A stretch of DNA of 18,033 bases from Candidatus Tayloriibacteriota bacterium (GTDB lineage: Bacteria > Patescibacteriota > Minisyncoccia > Phycocordibacterales > PALSA-1337): contig JANXRK010000017.1 of NCBI GenBank assembly GCA_025353045.1, forward strand, positions 1-18,033, in the 5' to 3' direction. Under the pieces are notes generated by a model. The model made no database searches. It was not told the origin of the DNA and saw only the letters and a program-made list of their open reading frames with translations. This document shows, piece after piece, positions 7,026-13,253 of this stretch. A program made the position numbers and the translations under genes. Numbering within the stretch: the stretch's first letter is position 1; each line of letters begins with the position of its first letter.

Positions 7026-7868
7026 ATGGCAAAAGATCCATACAAAGCAACATGGGTATCGCATTCATCAATGGGTGATTTTTTAAAGTGTCCGCGTGCT
7101 TATTATTTACACAATGTTTATAAAGACCCAAAAACAAATAGAAAAATAAATCTTGTTAATCCTGCGCTGGCCTTGGGGGTGGCTGTTCATGAAGTATTAG
7201 AAGGTCTAGGGGATTTTAAAACCGAAGTGCGGTTTGAGCGAGACATCTTTGATTATTTAGAAAAAGCTTGGAAAAAGGTAAGTGGTAAGAAGGGAGGTTT
7301 TCATTCTGAAACTGAGGAGCTCGAAACAAAAGAGCGTGCCAAGGCTATGATTGAAAGGGTAGTCAAAAATCCAGGACCATTACAAAAAAAGATTGTGACA
7401 ATAAAAGATGATCCAAGTGGAATGCCACCTAATTTTTATTTATCTGAAGATGAAAATATCATCCTTTGTGGAAAGATCGACTGGCTCATCTGGAAACCTG
7501 AGGATGATAGTTTGCATATTTTGGACTTCAAAACTGGTAAGCATGAAGAAAATGAAGATTCTTTACAATTACCTATTTATCAACTTCTTCTTAAAAATCT
7601 GCAAAATAGAAAAGTGACCGGAGCAAGTTACTGGTATTTGGATAAAGATGATGCACCAATGGACGTTTCTTTGCCAAGTGTCGATGATTCATTTAAAAAA
7701 GTTTATGAAGTGGCTCTACGAGTAAAAGCTGCTCGAGAAAAAGGGGAGTTTGTTTGTCCACGTGGTGATGCTGGATGCTTCGCATGCAAACCATTTGAAA
7801 AAATCATCCGAAATGAAGCTGAATATATCGGTGTTGGAGAAATGAGACAGGATTTGTATATGCTATAA
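7026..7868 (+). CDS. PD-(D/E)XK nuclease with Cas4/AddB-like cysteine set
   Basis: A 280-residue RecB-family nuclease. The core motifs are 'GVAVHEVLEG' (H55), 'GKIDWL' (D152), 'LHILDFKTGK' (D167, K169) and 'LQLPIYQL' (Q181, Y185), giving the metal-dependent PD-(D/E)XK active site. C22 in 'LKCPRAYYL' and C244, C251 and C254 in 'VCPRGDAGCFACKPF' form the one-plus-three cysteine pattern that binds an iron-sulfur cluster in Cas4 and AddB. It is longer than a typical Cas4 and stands alone: no cas gene, CRISPR array or helicase is nearby. A role in recombination, repair or handling of taken-up DNA is inference. Confidence 0.85.
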   Translation: MAKDPYKATWVSHSSMGDFLKCPRAYYLHNVYKDPKTNRKINLVNPALALGVAVHEVLEGLGDFKTEVRFERDIFDYLEKAWKKVSGKKGGFHSETEELETKERAKAMIERVVKNPGPLQKKIVTIKDDPSGMPPNFYLSEDENIILCGKIDWLIWKPEDDSLHILDFKTGKHEENEDSLQLPIYQLLLKNLQNRKVTGASYWYLDKDDAPMDVSLPSVDDSFKKVYEVALRVKAAREKGEFVCPRGDAGCFACKPFEKIIRNEAEYIGVGEMRQDLYML

Positions 7869-7882
7869 TATTGACATATAAT
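7854..7882 (+). promoter_or_regulatory. candidate promoter of the AI-2E family gene, leaderless
   Basis: TTGTAT (7854-7859), a 17-bp spacer and perfect TATAAT (7877-7882) end 8 nt before the ATG at 7891. The -35 matches TTGACA only in TTG. A TTGACA at 7871-7876 abuts the -10 and cannot be its partner. Confidence 0.45.
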
Positions 7883-7890
7883 ATAAACAC

Positions 7891-8937
7891 ATGGAAAATA
7901 AGTCACACTATTATTTCTTCTTAATGATTCTTGTTGGTGCAGCAATACTGACTTTCCTAATTTTTTATTCTTATCTAACATCACTTTTATTAGCCATCGT
8001 CCTTTCAGTCATATTTCGACCACTTCATCGCACGATATCTCGTATTTTTGCAAGGGGAAATCAATCGAGTTCAGTTGCTACATTTATAACCATAGGTATT
8101 ATTGCAATAATCGTTGTAACTCCACTGCTCTTTCTAGCAAGACAGATATATACAGAAAGTGGTCATCTTTATTATAGTCTTACTGATGAAGGTCAAAGAT
8201 CAACAATTATTGATTCCCTTAACGCTTTCTCAGCTTCTTTGTCAAATAAACTAGGAGGAGTTTTTCCTTCTTATAATTTTGATGATTTTAATATCACCAA
8301 GTATGTACAAAATTTCCTTGAGTGGTCATTTGCAAATCTTGATACTATATTCTCTAGTGCAACACGTTTTGCCTTTGAAATATTGATCATGCTTTTTGCT
8401 CTATTCTATCTACTGAGAGATGGTGGATCATTAAAGCAAGGTGCAATCAGTCTAAGTCCTTTAGCGGATGATTATGATGCCAAGATTTTCTCTAAATTGA
8501 AGCAAGCTATCCGATCTGTAGTTCTGGGTTCTCTTGTTGTTGGTATGATACAGGGATTGCTCACAGGTCTTGGCTTCTATATTTTTGGTGTTCCAAACCC
8601 AGCATTGTGGGGAAGTTTTGCGGTAGTCGCAGCTTTGATTCCTGGTATTGGAACATCACTTGTTCTTGTTCCTGGAATTCTTTATCTCTTCTTCGTAAGT
8701 ACACATCTTCATGCTCTCGGACTTCTCATTTGGGGAATGTTGGGTATAGGTCTAATAGATAATTTTCTGGGGCCCATGTTGGTAAATAGAGGTGTTCATG
8801 TTCATCCGTTTCTTATCCTGCTGGCTGTTATGGGAGGCTTGGCATACTTTGGGCCAATTGGATTCATCGCCGGTCCACTTATTGTGGCATTCCTGTCTGC
8901 GCTTTTAGAGATCTACAAAACAAATAGACAAATTTAA
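7891..8937 (+). CDS. AI-2E family transporter (PerM/YdiK-like permease)
   Basis: A 348-residue integral membrane protein of the AI-2E/PerM family. Seven to eight helices are visible: about 8-35, 60-83, 158-175, 208-233, 236-262, 271-300 and 304-338. A polar extracytoplasmic stretch (about 85-155) separates helices 2 and 3. Family signatures include 'IFRPLHRTISR' after the first helices, 'FALFYLLRDG', 'GLGFYIFGVPNPALWG', 'ALIPGIGTSLVLVPG' and 'DNFLGPMLVNRG'. Members have been linked to autoinducer-2 export or sodium/proton antiport, but the substrate of this one is unknown. Confidence 0.9.
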   Translation: MENKSHYYFFLMILVGAAILTFLIFYSYLTSLLLAIVLSVIFRPLHRTISRIFARGNQSSSVATFITIGIIAIIVVTPLLFLARQIYTESGHLYYSLTDEGQRSTIIDSLNAFSASLSNKLGGVFPSYNFDDFNITKYVQNFLEWSFANLDTIFSSATRFAFEILIMLFALFYLLRDGGSLKQGAISLSPLADDYDAKIFSKLKQAIRSVVLGSLVVGMIQGLLTGLGFYIFGVPNPALWGSFAVVAALIPGIGTSLVLVPGILYLFFVSTHLHALGLLIWGMLGIGLIDNFLGPMLVNRGVHVHPFLILLAVMGGLAYFGPIGFIAGPLIVAFLSALLEIYKTNRQI

Positions 8938-8943
8938 TAGTCT

Positions 8944-8971
8944 TTGGATAAAGGGTTACTTAGTGTATACT
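8944..8971 (+). promoter_or_regulatory. candidate promoter of obg
   Basis: TTGGAT (8944-8949), a 16-bp spacer and TATACT (8966-8971) leave 10 nt before the ATG at 8982, so the leader would be only a few bases. Confidence 0.4.
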
Positions 8972-8981
8972 GATTTTTACA

Positions 8982-9953
8982 ATGGCATTTATAGACGATT
9001 TAACTATTCATATTAAAGCTGGGAACGGCGGGTCTGGTGTCGTGAGATGGCTTCATGAGCGAGGGAGGGAAATGGCGGGTCCTTCTGGTGGAGACGGAGG
9101 AAATGGTGGCGATATCTACGTACTCGCTATTCGTGATCTTGGTATTCTTGAAAAGTATCGAAACGTAAAGAAGCTTGAATCAGAAAAAGGCCAAGACGGT
9201 ATGAAAAATAGTATGTATGGAAGTAATGGTAAAGATCTTATCATCGAATTTCCAATTGGTTCTGTGATTACTGATAGCCGCACAAAAAGACAGTACAATC
9301 TTGTAAATGATGGCGAAAAGATTTTGGTATTAAAAGGTGGTCGTGGAGGATTGGGTAATGAGCATTTTAAATCTTCAACAAATATTGTTCCGACACAATT
9401 CACTCCAGGAAAAGATGGGGAAGAGGCTGATTTTCACATTGAACTAGAACTTGTAGCTGATGCTGGACTCATCGGTTTACCAAATGCGGGAAAGTCTAGT
9501 TTGCTCAATGCTATAACAAATGCAGAAGCAAAAGTGGGAAGTTATCAATTTACAACACTCGAACCAAACCTCGGTGCTTTGAAAGGTGGATTTATCTTGG
9601 CGGATATTCCTGGACTTATTGAAGGTGCTTCAGAAGGAAAAGGTTTGGGTCATAAATTCTTGAGACATATTAAAAGAACAAAAAGAGTTTTGCATCTTAT
9701 TTCTTTAGAAAATACTGCAATCATTGATACCTATAAGACTATCAGAGATGAATTAAAAAAATATGGTCAAGGGCTCGATGAAAAAGAAGAAACAATTATT
9801 CTGACAAAAACAGATACGACTGATGAAAAGTGTATAGTAGCTGCTATCAAAAAGCTACAGAAATTTAATAAAGATATTCTTACGGTGACTGTACTTGACG
9901 ATGCTTCAATTAAAAATTTTTCAGACGAAATTGTGAAGCGATTGAGAAAATGA
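8982..9953 (+). CDS. obgE: Obg/CgtA family GTPase
   Basis: A 323-residue GTPase involved in late 50S ribosome assembly and stress control. The N-terminal glycine-rich Obg fold spans 1-157 ('AGNGGSGVVRWL', 'GPSGGDGGNGGDIYV', 'GGRGGLGNEHF'). The G domain follows: G1 'GLPNAGKSS' (165-173), a switch threonine in 'FTTLEPNLG', G3 'ADIPGLIEGASEGKGLG', and G4 'TKTD' (275-278). The positions usually read as RREKF are 'WLHERGREM' here. The protein ends with the G domain, so the variable C-terminal OCT domain is missing, as in many small genomes. Confidence 0.96.
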   Translation: MAFIDDLTIHIKAGNGGSGVVRWLHERGREMAGPSGGDGGNGGDIYVLAIRDLGILEKYRNVKKLESEKGQDGMKNSMYGSNGKDLIIEFPIGSVITDSRTKRQYNLVNDGEKILVLKGGRGGLGNEHFKSSTNIVPTQFTPGKDGEEADFHIELELVADAGLIGLPNAGKSSLLNAITNAEAKVGSYQFTTLEPNLGALKGGFILADIPGLIEGASEGKGLGHKFLRHIKRTKRVLHLISLENTAIIDTYKTIRDELKKYGQGLDEKEETIILTKTDTTDEKCIVAAIKKLQKFNKDILTVTVLDDASIKNFSDEIVKRLRK

Positions 9954-9959
9954 TATATT
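9931..9959 (+). promoter_or_regulatory. promoter of gatB inside the obg 3' end
   Basis: TTGTGA (9931-9936), a 17-bp spacer ending in TGA, then TATATT (9954-9959): an extended -10 promoter. The ATG at 9966 is 7 nt from the -10 end, so the transcript should start at or next to it. Confidence 0.5.
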
Positions 9960-9965
9960 AATCCC

Positions 9966-11393
9966 ATGAACGATAAGGACTACATAGCAACCATTGGACT
10001 TGAGATCCATGCTGAACTCAAAACATCTTCTAAGATGTTTTGTTCTTGTAAAAACGATCCAGACGAGGAGCGACCGAATGTTAATGTTTGTCCTATTTGT
10101 ATGGGCCATCCAGGTACTCTTCCCGTGCTCAATAAGCAGGCTATTAAACATGTACTTAAAATCGGCCACGCTATAGGCGGAACTATCGCTGATTTTACTG
10201 AATGGGATCGAAAAAACTACTTCTACCCAGACATTCCAAAGGGATATCAAATCAGTCAGTACAAATATCCTCTCGTTTCAGGGGGTAATCTCGCCGGTAT
10301 TGACCTCACTCGAATCCATTTAGAAGAGGATACAGCTCAATCAACTCATGATACACATCATAAGAGCTTAATAAACTTTAATAGAAGCAGTGTGCCACTT
10401 ATGGAACTCGTAACTGAGCCTGTTATCCATGATGCCGAGACAGCTGTGAAGTTTGCAAAAGAACTACAATTACTCCTACGTTACCTTGGGGCAGGGGAGG
10501 CAAATCTTGAGAAAGGAGAAATGCGAGTTGAGGCAAATATTTCTGTTGCTTCATTGGCAAATACTGAAGCTAAAAAATTTGGAACAAAAACAGAAGTAAA
10601 AAATCTCAACTCATTTAAGGCTGTAGAAAAAGCTATTGTTTTTGAGATATCACGACAAATTGAACTGATTGAAAATGGAGGGAAGGTTCAGCAGGAGACG
10701 AGAGGTTGGGATGAAAATTCTGGAACAACATATTCACAGAGATTAAAAGAAAGTTCACATGACTATCGATATTTTCCAGAACCAGATTTACCTAAATTAA
10801 AAATAAGTGAGGTTGCTGAATTTAGTAAGGAAGAACTCACAAAAGAAACTTCAGAACTTCCATGGATTAAGCGAGAACGACTCGTGAAGGATTTCATCAT
10901 GACTGAAAAGGAAGTTGCTGTTTTTGTTGAATCACCTGAAGTGGGAAATTATTTTGAAGAGGTCGTAAAAGGAGAGTCAGAGATTGCTAAACTGTCTATA
11001 AACTATATTCTTACTGATTATCTTGGTTTGCTCAAAAAAGAAGGAAAAGGTGTTGAAACTATTTCTACTAAAAACTTTTCAAAATTGATGAAGATGATTG
11101 AGGCTAAAAAGTTATCATCACGTGGTGCAAAAGATGCTATGGCCTTGATGGTTAAAGAAGATGGCGATCCAGAAATTATTGCAGAAAAGAATGGATTGAT
11201 TCAAAAGAGTGATGAAGGAGAAATTAAAAAGATTGTTACAGAAATTGTTTCAAAAAATCCTACCGTTGTGACTGATTATAAAAATGGAAAAGAGGCAGCA
11301 TTGCAGTTCTTTATCGGGCAGGGAATGAAGGCGACTAAGGGTTCTGCAAATCCTGAGCTTTTGAAAAAGATATTACTTGAGGTTATTGGATAG
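9966..11393 (+). CDS. gatB: Asp/Glu-tRNA amidotransferase subunit B
   Basis: Subunit B of GatCAB, which converts Glu-tRNA(Gln) and/or Asp-tRNA(Asn) to the amidated forms using ammonia from GatA. It is full length at 475 residues. The cradle domain begins 'TIGLEIHAELKTSSKMFCSC' and has the zinc-site cysteines C26, C28, C42 and C45, then 'NYFYPDIPKGYQISQY', 'IHLEEDTAQSTH', 'NFNRSSVPLMELVTEP' and 'VEANIS'. The helical and YqeY-like tRNA-binding parts follow at about 300-475, ending 'GQGMKATKGSANPELL'. gatA and gatC are not in this window. It is the last housekeeping gene before the accessory region. Confidence 0.97.
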   Translation: MNDKDYIATIGLEIHAELKTSSKMFCSCKNDPDEERPNVNVCPICMGHPGTLPVLNKQAIKHVLKIGHAIGGTIADFTEWDRKNYFYPDIPKGYQISQYKYPLVSGGNLAGIDLTRIHLEEDTAQSTHDTHHKSLINFNRSSVPLMELVTEPVIHDAETAVKFAKELQLLLRYLGAGEANLEKGEMRVEANISVASLANTEAKKFGTKTEVKNLNSFKAVEKAIVFEISRQIELIENGGKVQQETRGWDENSGTTYSQRLKESSHDYRYFPEPDLPKLKISEVAEFSKEELTKETSELPWIKRERLVKDFIMTEKEVAVFVESPEVGNYFEEVVKGESEIAKLSINYILTDYLGLLKKEGKGVETISTKNFSKLMKMIEAKKLSSRGAKDAMALMVKEDGDPEIIAEKNGLIQKSDEGEIKKIVTEIVSKNPTVVTDYKNGKEAALQFFIGQGMKATKGSANPELLKKILLEVIG

Positions 11394-11415
11394 GTCTAAA
11401 ACTTAGCACTAAATA

Positions 11416-11658
11416 CTAGTCGGTGAGGTGCTTAACAATAAGCTTTTTGATCTCAGTTTTTGTAGGTCTTTTGTCATTAATTCTGACACCCATTTGAAGA
11501 ATCAATTCTTCTATATCCTCAACCTTATAAACTCGATAATTACTGATAGGGTGGCGACCAGCTGGAAACTTGCCATTATTGTCCCAATTTCTTAATGTTA
11601 GAGGTGATACTCCTAGAATCTTCGATGCCTGCTTTATTGTTATGTATTTATTTTGCAT
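11416..11658 (-). CDS. small MerR/excisionase-type HTH protein
   Basis: An 80-residue DNA-binding protein. A winged-helix HTH of MerR/excisionase type fills residues 5-53: 'ITIKQASKILGVSPLTLRNW' is helix-turn-helix, followed by the wing 'GRHPISNYRVYKVEDIEELI'. The basic tail 'KRPTKTEIKKLIVKHL' is too short for the dimerisation and effector helices of full MerR regulators. The ATG at 11658 is the only sensible start; no Shine-Dalgarno site is seen. It is the only minus-strand gene in the right half of the window and faces away from the membrane-HTH gene, with a similar 17-bp element upstream of each. Autoregulation or control of the surface locus is plausible but inferred; an excisionase role would need an integrase, and none is visible. 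Confidence 0.8.
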   Translation of the reverse strand: MQNKYITIKQASKILGVSPLTLRNWDNNGKFPAGRHPISNYRVYKVEDIEELILQMGVRINDKRPTKTEIKKLIVKHLTD

Positions 11659-11731
11659 ATATTTATATTAATTTAATCATTATCATACTTTAGTAAACCT
11701 TGATAGACATTATAACATTACTATTAATGTA

Positions 11732-11756
11732 TAATAATGATTTATCCACATTATTA
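11732..11756. promoter_or_regulatory. 25-bp palindrome upstream of the small HTH gene
   Basis: TAATAATG-N9-CATTATTA is a perfect 8-9-8 inverted repeat, 74 bp upstream of the small HTH start. Its centre carries TTATCCACA (11742-11750), which equals the consensus DnaA box. It could be an autoregulatory operator for the HTH protein or a DnaA site. Confidence 0.45.
11736..11752 (+). repeat. 17-bp direct repeat, copy 1
   Basis: AATGATTTATCCACATT, matching the copy at 12127-12143 at 16 of 17 positions. The ends AATG and CATT are complementary to each other, so each copy is itself a spaced palindrome. Confidence 0.65.
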
Positions 11757-12126
11757 ATGATAGTTTTTTACTTAAATAAAGTAGATATTTAGATTTAGTT
11801 ATATGTTTAATTCAATTTAGGAAAAGCTAGTAGAGCCTTTATCTGGCTAAATTGTTATGTGACAAAATTTTTGTTAATAAGTAGCCCATGCTTATCTAGT
11901 CCTCTAGCTAGTAGCAAGTATTTTCTTTCGTCGAGCATTTACTTTGTCATTGTTTTACTTACGGTTTAGGGTTCTACGTACATCTTACAAAATTCCTTAG
12001 ATAGTTATGATGGAAGCTAATACTCAAACAACTGCATATTTTAGTGTCAGAGGGGCACTCTGCAACTCTCTGGAAAAATTATCTAAAACTTATTTTACTC
12101 ATCATTATTTTATTTGATTAAAATTG

Positions 12127-12143
12127 AATGGTTTATCCACATT
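12127..12143 (+). repeat. 17-bp direct repeat, copy 2
   Basis: AATGGTTTATCCACATT, 391 bp from copy 1 and 49 bp upstream of the membrane-HTH start codon. It includes the second perfect TTATCCACA (12133-12141). I found no third copy in the window. Confidence 0.65.
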
Positions 12144-12145
12144 TT

Positions 12146-12177
12146 TTAACATAAAAAGTGCCGAGATGCGTTATAAT
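12146..12177 (+). promoter_or_regulatory. candidate promoter of the membrane-HTH gene, long spacer
   Basis: TTAACA (12146-12151) and perfect TATAAT (12172-12177) are separated by 20 bp, longer than the 17-bp optimum and like promoters remodelled by MerR-family activators. Transcription would start near 12184, about 9 nt before the ATG at 12193. The spacer contains one arm of the 10-bp inverted repeat. Confidence 0.4.
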
Positions 12178-12237
12178 TATTCTAAACATTTTATGGAAGA
12201 TAGTCTTATTTTACAAGATAAAAACTACATCTCGGCA
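12159..12237. promoter_or_regulatory. perfect 10-bp inverted repeat spanning promoter and start codon
   Basis: TGCCGAGATG (12159-12168) and its exact reverse complement CATCTCGGCA (12228-12237) lie 59 nt apart. The first arm is in the promoter spacer and the second is in codons for the start of the HTH domain. They could be paired half-sites for looping autorepression, or arms of an RNA stem enclosing the ATG if transcription starts further upstream. Confidence 0.45.
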
Positions 12238-13131
12238 AGACGAGTTCATGAACTCTTTGGTTACACCAGTGATTATGTTGGACAACTATGTAGAACGGGT
12301 AAATTGGACTGTAAAATGATTGGTCGTTCTTGGTTTGTCACAGAAAAATCTATAATTGATCATAAGTCGACAATACAAGAAATTGTCAAAAGTAAGACTA
12401 AGGAAAAAAGAAGAATCGCAAAGAAGGTCTATCAGTCATTTGTTGCTACTGTAAAAGCCCCAACATTGACAGTTTCTGAAGTCTCAACAATCACATCGAT
12501 TGTGTCAGTGTCTCCAATACAATCATTCGATACACAGCTATTGTTATCTGCACCACAGCATTCATTGCTATCAGTACCAACATCATTCGCGTTACCTTAT
12601 TTCGTAAATGAATCTTTTTTATTTTCGAGATTTGAAAAACCAAACACTCTTTTTTCTCTAAACAATACGAGTCTCATCTTTGCAGCTGGTATTTGTGTGG
12701 TCAGTTTATTTTTTGTATTTCAATCAGTAAATAGAGATTCAGTTATTACAGCAAATATTTCAAATAATCAGGTGACTGCTTCTATCATCTCTAGTTCACA
12801 AAGAATTATTGCAAAAACTGTGGCTTTCTTTTCAGCAATTCCACAGTTAGCTATAAATACATTCAAGCAAGATCAAAATACTACAAATATTAATTATAAA
12901 TCTAATCTAGGAGATAATTCTCAAAAAGATTTTAATGGTCTTGCGGTTGTACCTTCATCAAACTCTCCAGAGAAAGATGAAGTTATAAAAAGTAAGATCA
13001 GAGAATCATTTTCTGACGAAGTTGCTGTGAAGCCAGATAGTAGCGGTACAGCGGGGATCATCACCCCAGTTTTCCGAAAGGCAAAAGGTGATGATTTTGT
13101 GTATGTTTTGGTGCCTGTGAAGAATCAGTGA
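12193..13131 (+). CDS. membrane-tethered HTH DNA-binding protein
   Basis: A 312-residue protein from the ATG at 12193; the longer frame from TTG 12124 would include the promoter and a direct repeat, so I reject it. Residues 11-57 are an HTH: 'YISARRVHELFGYTSDYVGQ' followed by 'GKLDCKMIGRSWFVTEKSI'. Residues 58-82 are strongly basic ('KSKTKEKRRIAKKV'), about 85-158 are Ser/Thr-rich, and 160-178 form one membrane segment ('LIFAAGICVVSLFFVFQSV'). The C-terminal 130 residues, ending 'DDFVYVLVPVKNQ', should face outside. The topology (DNA-binding inside, sensor-like part outside) recalls ToxR-type one-component regulators, without sequence similarity I can see. It heads the surface-protein locus and is a candidate regulator of it (inference). 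Confidence 0.8.
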   Translation: MEDSLILQDKNYISARRVHELFGYTSDYVGQLCRTGKLDCKMIGRSWFVTEKSIIDHKSTIQEIVKSKTKEKRRIAKKVYQSFVATVKAPTLTVSEVSTITSIVSVSPIQSFDTQLLLSAPQHSLLSVPTSFALPYFVNESFLFSRFEKPNTLFSLNNTSLIFAAGICVVSLFFVFQSVNRDSVITANISNNQVTASIISSSQRIIAKTVAFFSAIPQLAINTFKQDQNTTNINYKSNLGDNSQKDFNGLAVVPSSNSPEKDEVIKSKIRESFSDEVAVKPDSSGTAGIITPVFRKAKGDDFVYVLVPVKNQ

Positions 13132-13138
13132 TCGTGTC

Positions 13139-13186
13139 CATGTACTTCTTCATAAAATCCTAAAAGATTTTGTTAAGAGGTACATG
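13139..13186 (+). other. long hairpin between the membrane-HTH gene and the surface genes
   Basis: CATGTACTTCTT (13139-13150) pairs with AAGAGGTACATG (13175-13186) over 12 positions, one of them U-G. After one mismatch there are two more pairs and then AAAATC/GATTTT (13154-13159 and 13166-13171), closing on the 6-nt loop CTAAAA: about 20 pairs in 48 nt. No U-run follows, so it is not a classical intrinsic terminator. It may be an RNA-processing or stability element, or a DNA-level site. Confidence 0.6.
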
Positions 13187-13221
13187 AGCGTGATGCTTAT
13201 GACAAAGGTCGACATTATTAA

Positions 13222-13253
13222 AAATTATTAAATTATTAAATTATTAAATTATA
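13222..13253 (+). repeat. 8-bp tandem repeat abutting a start codon
   Basis: AAATTATT is repeated three times exactly (13222-13245), followed by the variant AAATTATA, whose last base is the A of the ATG at 13253. A related CATTATTA lies at 13213-13220. Copy-number change would alter the spacing of any upstream promoter relative to the start codon. Confidence 0.7.

Larger units (their letters stand above)
11659..12192 (+). other. AT-rich noncoding stretch between two divergent HTH genes
   Basis: No credible coding region is seen here; a TTG at 12124 only lengthens the next frame without adding conserved sequence. It holds a 25-bp palindrome (11732-11756), two copies of a 17-bp direct repeat, and an 8-bp inverted repeat CAATTTAG/CTAAATTG (11813-11820 and 11847-11854) enclosing 26 nt. 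A 9-bp direct repeat AGCTAGTAG lies at 11825-11833 and 11906-11914, and a short hairpin CAGAG-N5-CTCTG at 12048-12062. The middle (about 11820-12080) looks less AT-rich than its edges and could encode a structured RNA, but I cannot match it to tmRNA, RNase P RNA, SRP RNA or a tRNA. Confidence 0.5.

Noticed and set aside
7026..7868. CRISPR-Cas locus
   Set aside because: The nuclease has a Cas4-like cysteine pattern, but there is no repeat-spacer array and no cas1, cas2 or effector gene anywhere in the window.
7871..7876. Perfect TTGACA as a -35 for the AI-2E gene
   Set aside because: It directly abuts the TATAAT at 7877 with no spacer and lies too close to the ATG to serve another -10.
11401..11455. 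Possible terminator after gatB (AGCAC ... GTGCT then AAGCTTTTT)
   Set aside because: The stem is only about 5 bp with a loop near 20 nt, and it lies inside the end of the small HTH gene. Too weak to call.
12124..12192. TTG start at 12124 for the membrane-HTH protein
   Set aside because: The extra 23 residues lie across a direct repeat and a good promoter (-10 at 12172-12177) and do not resemble protein sequence; ATG 12193 fits the conserved HTH start.
11659..12192. Chromosomal replication origin
   Set aside because: Only two DnaA-type 9-mers, no dnaA/dnaN/rpmH/gidA neighbours and no switch in overall gene direction. Kept only as an alternative reading of the 17-bp repeat.
11416..12192. Integrated mobile element with excisionase
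   Set aside because: The small HTH protein resembles excisionases, but no integrase, transposase, tRNA attachment site or flanking target repeat beyond the 17-bp pair is seen.
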